Below, piece by piece: positions 58,270 to 64,000 of a stretch of 64,000 bases of DNA. This stretch comes from Isoetes taiwanensis (taxonomy: Eukaryota > Streptophyta > Lycopodiopsida > Isoetales > Isoetaceae). A model generated the notes under the pieces. The model saw only the letters and a program-made list of their open reading frames with translations. It ran no database searches and was not told where the DNA came from. The position numbers and the translations under genes were made by a program. Location: contig JAJEKV010000080.1 in NCBI GenBank assembly GCA_021234155.1, positions 3,335,867-3,399,866 of the forward strand. The letters run 5' to 3'. Numbering within the stretch: the first letter of the stretch is position 1; the number at the start of each line of letters is the position of its first letter.

Positions 58270-58878
58270 AATGTGACAGTCGTTTGCACATTGACCTTTT
58301 GGGAAAAATTCATTAAGATCTCTTCTTTTTTGAGATTTGTTTTACCAGTATGCCCTTCTTCTAACACCTCCCCCTTTTTGAAAGGCTTGTTGGTGTCTTG
58401 CAAAACGGTGCAGAACTTATTTCGTATCAATCTTGTTGCTTGCCAAGTAAATGTATTATGCTGGAGTAAGTTTTAGACATGTTTTAAATCACATGCTATA
58501 TTATATATACTTGATTGATTAAAAAATGCAAGAATTGCTAGATGTAGAATATCAATTCATCAAGTTTAAAAGGGGGAGGCCCCCTGGGGCAAGGAGGACA
58601 GAAGGGGTGCGAGAATGGATGCGAGGAGGGGGACATTTTTCAAGTAATGTGCTCTAACTCGGACTTTACATCGGTGTCTAATTAAGATAAAGAGTACATC
58701 AAGCTCAGAAGAAACCAAGCGAGGGAAAAGTTACATCTAATAACGATTGTATCTTTCAAAAGACACAATGCATTTCATAATCCTATAGTGTCAATTCTCA
58801 CAACCGGGGCATTTCTTTTTAAATTAAAGAGGATTTAGGACAGTTTTGATGGGGATTCGAAAGGCAACATCTGGCTGG

Positions 58879-58910
<32 letters not shown>

Positions 58911-59628
58911 GAAGAAAGATGGTTATCACCAGGCTTCAAGAATGGTCAAGTAGTTTGATGATGCAGAGAGCAATAGCACAATAAATTGTAGATGAAGTAA
59001 ATGGCAAGCAAAGAGATATTTTTATGACCATCAAGGAAAAGCACAAGACTGAGCTTTGGAGACTGTGAATTCCCAATTGAAAAAGGTCGGGCCACTAGGA
59101 GGAGGAGTGGAAAACAAAGACGAAGCCATGGGGAAAGAGGAGTTAGAAGATAAATTGCTAAAGCGCAAAAAAAGAAGTTATCAGGGGGATTGTGTTGGAA
59201 CATTTCTTAAAGGAAAGAGAGATATAGTGGGCAAATGATTTAAGGAAACACTTATAGACATTCTATCATCAAAGTAAGCAGATGAAGGAAGCACATGTGT
59301 TGTTACTGATTGACAAGATTCAGTTCTCCAGGGAGAAACTAGACAAATTGTTGGTCATGTTCCAAAACTATATGAATTATGAAATTACCCGATAAAAGAT
59401 ACATGCGACCAAAAATGCAGAGGGCTATGCTTCGGAGTAACTTATGGTTAAGCTAGTATAAAATTCTACTTGTACAAATGCAAGATGAAATCAAGCCTAG
59501 TGTTTTAGGTAAGGGTATTTATAAGGGTAGTTTCAGATGTAAGAATAGTTGGAGTTGATCCAATTTGTTGTGTTGATCCTATTATGAAAAGTAATCTTGT
59601 AATTTACATCAGAGGTGCAAAGCACAAT
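58270..59628. other. Intergenic region with GATA microsatellite
   Basis: No gene is recognised. The microsatellite lies at 58,879-58,912. A short Lys/Glu-rich frame (59,056-59,238) is not supported as a gene. Confidence 0.5.
58879..58912. repeat. (TAGA)n microsatellite
   Basis: About 8.5 perfect copies of the tetranucleotide TAGA. Confidence 0.95.
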
Positions 59629-62617
59629 CACTACAAAAACGTTGCCCTGTTACGACGTCTATTACGACGTCCAAACGTCGTTTGAACGTCGATGAACGAC
59701 GCCAAAAAGTCGATAAAGCGCCTATAATGGCGTCTCGCTGCGTCGTTTTCACGGACGGGCCGGCGTTGTTATATGGCTTCGAAGCGGCGTCGTCTTAAAG
59801 CGGCGGCGTAACGTCGTTCAACGGCGCCATACCGCGACACGCGCGCCGCGTGTTTGGCGCCGTTCAACGGCGCCACATTATGGCGCGACCACGCGGCCGG
59901 CGGCAGTATGGCGGCGGCGCCGTTGCCGACGGCGTGGCGCCACGCATTACCGCGTCGTCGTTTAACGACGTCGCACAAGAGCGCCTTACGTGTATTAAAT
60001 TTTTTTTTTTTTTTTTTATAAATTGAAAAAAATAATAATAATACATTTATTATGAATGAAGTTAATACATTTAATATTAAAGCCTATAAAATCAATTTAA
60101 CCAATAAAGAAATATAAGATTTTAATATAAGCTTATAAAGAAATATAAGCTTAAATATATTAAAAAAATACAAAAATAAATGAAGCCCCAATTTTTTTAG
60201 CTAAATACATTAATCAATAAATTAAGCTAAATACATTAATCAACACGTCAAGCATGTTGAAAATTAAATGCTTACCTGGAATACGTACAAGGTGGCAAAG
60301 TTGTTTTGCACAAACAACGCATTTTGTTAGGAGTGTACATGCAAAACAATAAATTCAATGATTAGTAAAATATTAGTATAAATAAACAACTTAAAGGAAA
60401 AAAAAATATGGAAAAGCAATGGGGGAGGGGTGGTTTCAATGACGTCCCCTTCTTGGATAACAATTTAACCTAAATAAAGCATTAGTATTTTATTAGCGTA
60501 TTGAAAAAATTAAATCCTTACCTGGAAGAGGTGCCAAGTTGTTTTGCAAGAACAACACATTTTGCTAGGAGTGTACATGCAAAAAAAAAAATCAATGATT
60601 AGAAAAAAGTATAAAAATAGTATAAGGAAAAAAAAAAAACTAATACGCCTTCTTAGATGGGAAAAAATTTTGGAAAGAAAAAGGGAAGAAGAGGAGGAAC
60701 GAAAATGGGGAGGAAGAATCTTCTTAGATGGGAAAAAAATTAGAATACGAGGAGGAAGAATTGAAGAAGAAGATGACAAAGGGAATGGAAGAATATGTAT
60801 GGAAGAAGGATGCAAGGATGGAAGAAGAAGAATGAAGGTTGAAGGAAGAACAAAACAACAAATACAAAAAGCCCTAAATCTACCCAAAAACAAGTTTAGA
60901 TTCAAAAAACAAGTTGGTTGATCCGTGCACATACCTTATGAAGCTTGTCTTACACTTAGAATAGACCCCAAAGTAGATCCGCGCCGAAAATCACCTCAAA
61001 AAACGATCGGACGGATGTTGGATTTTTTTGGACCTTCTCAAACCAGGTTCCTTGAACAAAGGATTCAACAGTCGGATACGGGAACCGAGATCCGGGAGTG
61101 TGGTCTTTAGCATACGCCCCCGGAAGGTTGCCGGGGAAGGGCAGCCTCGAAGCTTTTTTGGGGCTCGCCTCACGGGGTTGGACTCTCCCCTCTAATGAGG
61201 GAGGCCTTGCAAGGTCCCTGGCCTTGTTTGACTTGGGCAAGTGTGCCAGGGCTCGGCTGCCCAACAACAGCTGCCGGACCGTTCTAATGCAAACTATTTG
61301 ATCTAAACCTTATCCAAAATTTTTGAAAGTTGGTCGTATGTTGGCGATGACTTAGGAAGCTAGGCTGACAAAAAATCAGAATTTAAGTCCGTACTATGCA
61401 TTAATTCTTAATTTACGAATGTCTTGCTATCGCAAAAGCGGCCCTTGACTTCTAAGCGCCACAACGGAGGAGTACAGGTCCAAACTTCATTTCGTCCGGT
61501 TCCCCTTGCTTGGCGTTCTAAACCGCATGTGATCGCCACGTTTAAAGTGCAAAAGACCAAAACTTCGGCACCCAAAATGCAAACCACTAACTAGAACACG
61601 GCAACTCATAGGGTTTACGTTTGGAGGCTCTATCCTTGTCGATTCGACTAGGATCTTGCGCCCGGTCTTAACTTAGGGGGTGTTGACGCCTTGAGCACGG
61701 ACCCTAAAACCACCCGAAGCGGCTTGCCCCAAAAAGTCCTCTCGAAGGCCACGGAGGCGGGACGGGCAGCTTCCTCTCGGGAACCGTGATCTGTCTCTAC
61801 CAATGGACTCAGAACGTTGACATTGCCCTAGGGACCAAGTTTTGTAGCCAGAAGCCCACCCCTTCTCGAAGAAGCGCCAAACTATCTCATGTGCAACACA
61901 CTCGTAGTCAATTGGCCTAGGAGGTGGGGTGGCGAATCTTGCAATGTAGGGCGTAAGTGTGTAATTTTTTTGCAAAATTGGTTGTGGTAACTTCCCTAGA
62001 GTAATTTTGGCTTTCCAAACAATAAGCGACGTCAGTATATATTTTTTTTTTCCAAAAAAAAAAAAATAATAATATATATGAGTGACGTCGTTAAACGACG
62101 TTGCTTACGTGGCGCTCTGCTGACAATAGCGTGGCGCGGACGATGCCGCCACCATGGCAAAACCGCCGCCACGTCCGATATTCTAAGCGTCGTTTAACGG
62201 CGTCACGTCGACGATGGCAGACACTTTGGCGTGCGACTGGGCATGTCGCAAGCCCGGTTTTGGACCGTCACGTCCGATTTTTTGTCGTTGTTCAACGGCG
62301 CCATGTCGACGCGGCGTAACACGGGTGGCGTGCCGGCTGGCATGTCGCAAAGCCACGCGGCCGGATCGCGCCACGCCATATCCACGGAGACGGCGTTAAA
62401 CGGCGTTTTGTGCATCGCGGTACACGACACGCGACGCTTGCGGCGTGGCGCCCAAAGACCATGCCACGCAGGCATGGTGGACAAGTCAGCTTTAACGACG
62501 TCGTGATGCCGTTGAACGACGTCACAGTCGTCAAACGACGTTGTCGTCGTTCCTCGACGACTTGACGTCGTTCAACGACCTCTAGACGTCGTTGAAGGTC
62601 GACTATCCCTTGTAGTG
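59629..62617. mobile_element. Non-autonomous CACTA (En/Spm) DNA transposon
   Basis: The element is 2,989 bp. It starts CACTACAAAAA and ends CCCTTGTAGTG, the typical CACTA terminus, and is flanked by a 3-bp duplication AAT (59,626-59,628; 62,618-62,620). Both subterminal regions (59,640-59,995 and 62,080-62,600) are packed with copies of a motif close to CGTCGTTNAACGACG, which would serve as transposase-binding sites. The interior has no transposase. It is AT-rich at 60,000-60,900 and holds a duplicated block. Movement would need a transposase from elsewhere. Confidence 0.9.
60260..60625. repeat. Duplicated block inside the CACTA element
   Basis: The stretch 60,260-60,410 (from ATGCTTACCTGGAATACG) recurs at 60,510-60,640 (from ATCCTTACCTGGAAGAGG) with shared GTTGTTTTGCA, GGAGTGTACATGCAAAA and ATCAATGATTAG segments, then poly(A). 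Confidence 0.65.
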
Positions 62618-62620
62618 AAT

Positions 62621-63744
62621 GGGTATTGGCGTAGTTGTAAGGAATTCTTGACACACAGGTTTAGGGTAATCTGGAAGAGCAAGGACTGAGATACAGGCGG
62701 GTATGAAAAGGCCAACGAATATATACTTTTGAATGAATTATCATTTTGAAGAGGGGTTAAAGAAGAGGAAAGAAACAAATGAAGAAAATGTATAGGGGAT
62801 GGCACAAAGGTCGGGGTAGGGGTAATTAGGTTGAAAAGAATAGGTTAGGGCTAGTTTTATAAAGGGTGGTTGGGGCATATAGACAAGGCAGGTGGCAGCA
62901 TTTAAATAAATGGATAGAAGAAATAACTAAGGCATTTAAGCAAAAGATATAAGGTTATACGAATTTTGACATAAGCATTCAATTCCACAGGCAAATTACT
63001 GGAAGGGTACGAATATAGATAGTATGTCTTTTCACATCTAAAGGAACATCATGGGAGCTCAGATTTGGAGAAACAAATTGCTTAGAGAATGGAAGCCTTG
63101 GCAATGGCGATGAAGGAAAAGGATGAGGGTGCAAGGTAATAAAAAAGGAGGCCGCTGTTAGGGAGTTTCTAGTTAGGATTGTCCCTTTTTTTTTGGGGGG
63201 GAGGAAAAGGAAAAGGGGCCGGTGACAGAAATGGAGATGGCCTACTATTCTTGTGGGAAAGATTGCTGATGTTAAAGCTAAAGGCAAAAAGCTTGTTAAT
63301 GCATGTGGTTGCACCATCCACATGATTCATTAGAGAAGGAACTGCACCATAGATTAGAATACCAAAGGGTTAAAATCGGCTACAAAAATCAACACAAAAT
63401 GGCTACAAGTGGAGTTATCAAACATGAAGGAATGCATGTGCTTGATGTAAATAATGAACAGAAGAATGACCTCTCTTTTCCATTTGTAATCCATATTTTT
63501 GGCACAAGGCTAAGAATTTGGCTTTCAAGAGTTACATTTTGCAGTAACACCCCTTGAATTTGCAAAAAATTGGAACTTTCGATGGACGGGAAGAATCCAA
63601 GAAGTATCAAGTGGGCAGATGTTCCAATTGGTGATTTTTTTATAGATTTGAGAAAAACTATCCAAATTAAAAAAAAGCACCTGGACATGGATCTTAAAAC
63701 TGGCTAACTAGACCTAGACCTAATGATGAAATAATAATATAAAG
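62621..63744. other. Intergenic region
   Basis: No gene is recognised in 1.1 kb. Short frames at 62,979-63,323 and 63,303-63,557 overlap on opposite strands and show no familiar domain. Confidence 0.45.
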
Positions 63745-64000
63745 CTATGCATGCCTTCCAGTATAGATAAACCTCTCTCCATGGTCTTCATTGTCCTCAT
63801 ACCCTCCTGAAAGAGCCACAGATTGAGCTCCGTAGTCTGATTGACCAGCAATTCTAGCCACATGAGGAAAATGGGTTTCCCAATGTCTACGTTCCATCTG
63901 ATTTACCCAATTTTATCCTACTAAAACACCTTGGTTTCCTTCTGGATCGTATTCTGCTGTAATGGGACCAAAATAATCGTTGTTCAAACCAATTGTAGAA
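63745..64000 (-). pseudogene. SRA (YDG) domain fragment of a VIM/ORTHRUS-like protein
   Basis: Read on the minus strand from the window edge, the frame gives FGPITAEYDPEGNQGVLVG, a stop (TAA, 63,913-63,915), then HFPHVARIAGQSDYGAQSVA and GGYEDNEDHGERFIYTG, and a stop at 63,745. This is the N-terminal half of the SRA domain, which in VIM/ORTHRUS (UHRF1-type) E3 ligases binds methylated CG/CHG DNA and maintains DNA methylation. The internal stop replaces an acidic residue of the usual GVLVGxTW segment. The usual GSGGRDLSGNKR continuation after FIYTG is missing, so this is a pseudogene fragment, or an exon with an unrecognised intron. The rest of the gene may lie beyond the window. Confidence 0.7.

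Noticed and set aside
60544-60921. Lys/Glu-rich protein gene in the CACTA element
   Set aside because: Low-complexity purine-rich sequence with poly(A) runs; the opposite strand is equally open.

Overview
The window reads as nuclear DNA of a land plant with a large, retrotransposon-rich genome. Evidence seen: several nested LTR retrotransposons with initiator-Met-type primer sites, plant-type chromodomain integrases, an A-type (CYP71-clan) cytochrome P450 with one small GT-AG intron, a DUF1644-like RING protein, a CACTA transposon, and an SRA-domain fragment of the VIM/ORTHRUS kind. The species cannot be fixed from this sequence.

Positions 1-48,900 are almost entirely nested mobile elements. 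(i) Element A (451-20,870) is a Ty3/gypsy chromovirus with 1.68-kb LTRs. Element N (5,409-16,239), a second gypsy element of a different (Tat/Athila-like) lineage, sits inside its reverse-transcriptase gene. (ii) A third chromovirus, Y, is split. Its protease-RT-RNaseH-integrase part lies reversed at 21,173-23,441, and its integrase C-terminus, chromodomain and 3' LTR lie forward at 30,343-33,756. (iii) The split falls at the target site (CACGG) of another LTR element, X, whose two LTR copies now face opposite ways. One X LTR was later hit by element A, the other by a Ty1/copia element (24,567-30,057, TSD TACAC). This layout is best explained by an inversion with breakpoints inside Y and X. 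(iv) Element B (33,920-45,339, TSD TCCTC) is a decayed chromovirus with intact LTRs, inserted in a minus-strand LINE (33,757-33,919 and 45,345 to about 48,900).

Positions 48,900-64,000 are gene-bearing and less repeated: a long inverted-repeat (foldback) element (49,019-49,563), the P450 gene (52,543-54,118), the RING gene (54,988-55,926), a decayed plus-strand LINE (56,770 to about 58,135), tRNA-like sequence, a GATA microsatellite, a non-autonomous CACTA element with CG-rich subterminal repeats (59,629-62,617, TSD AAT), and at the right edge a minus-strand SRA fragment with an in-frame stop.

Only the P450 and the RING gene look intact. Nearly all transposon reading frames are broken. Many differences between paired LTR copies fall at CAG/CTG words and are short indels, so part of the apparent decay may be sequence error at CHG-methylated sites and not mutation. 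No operon-like or pathway relationship between the two intact genes is visible.
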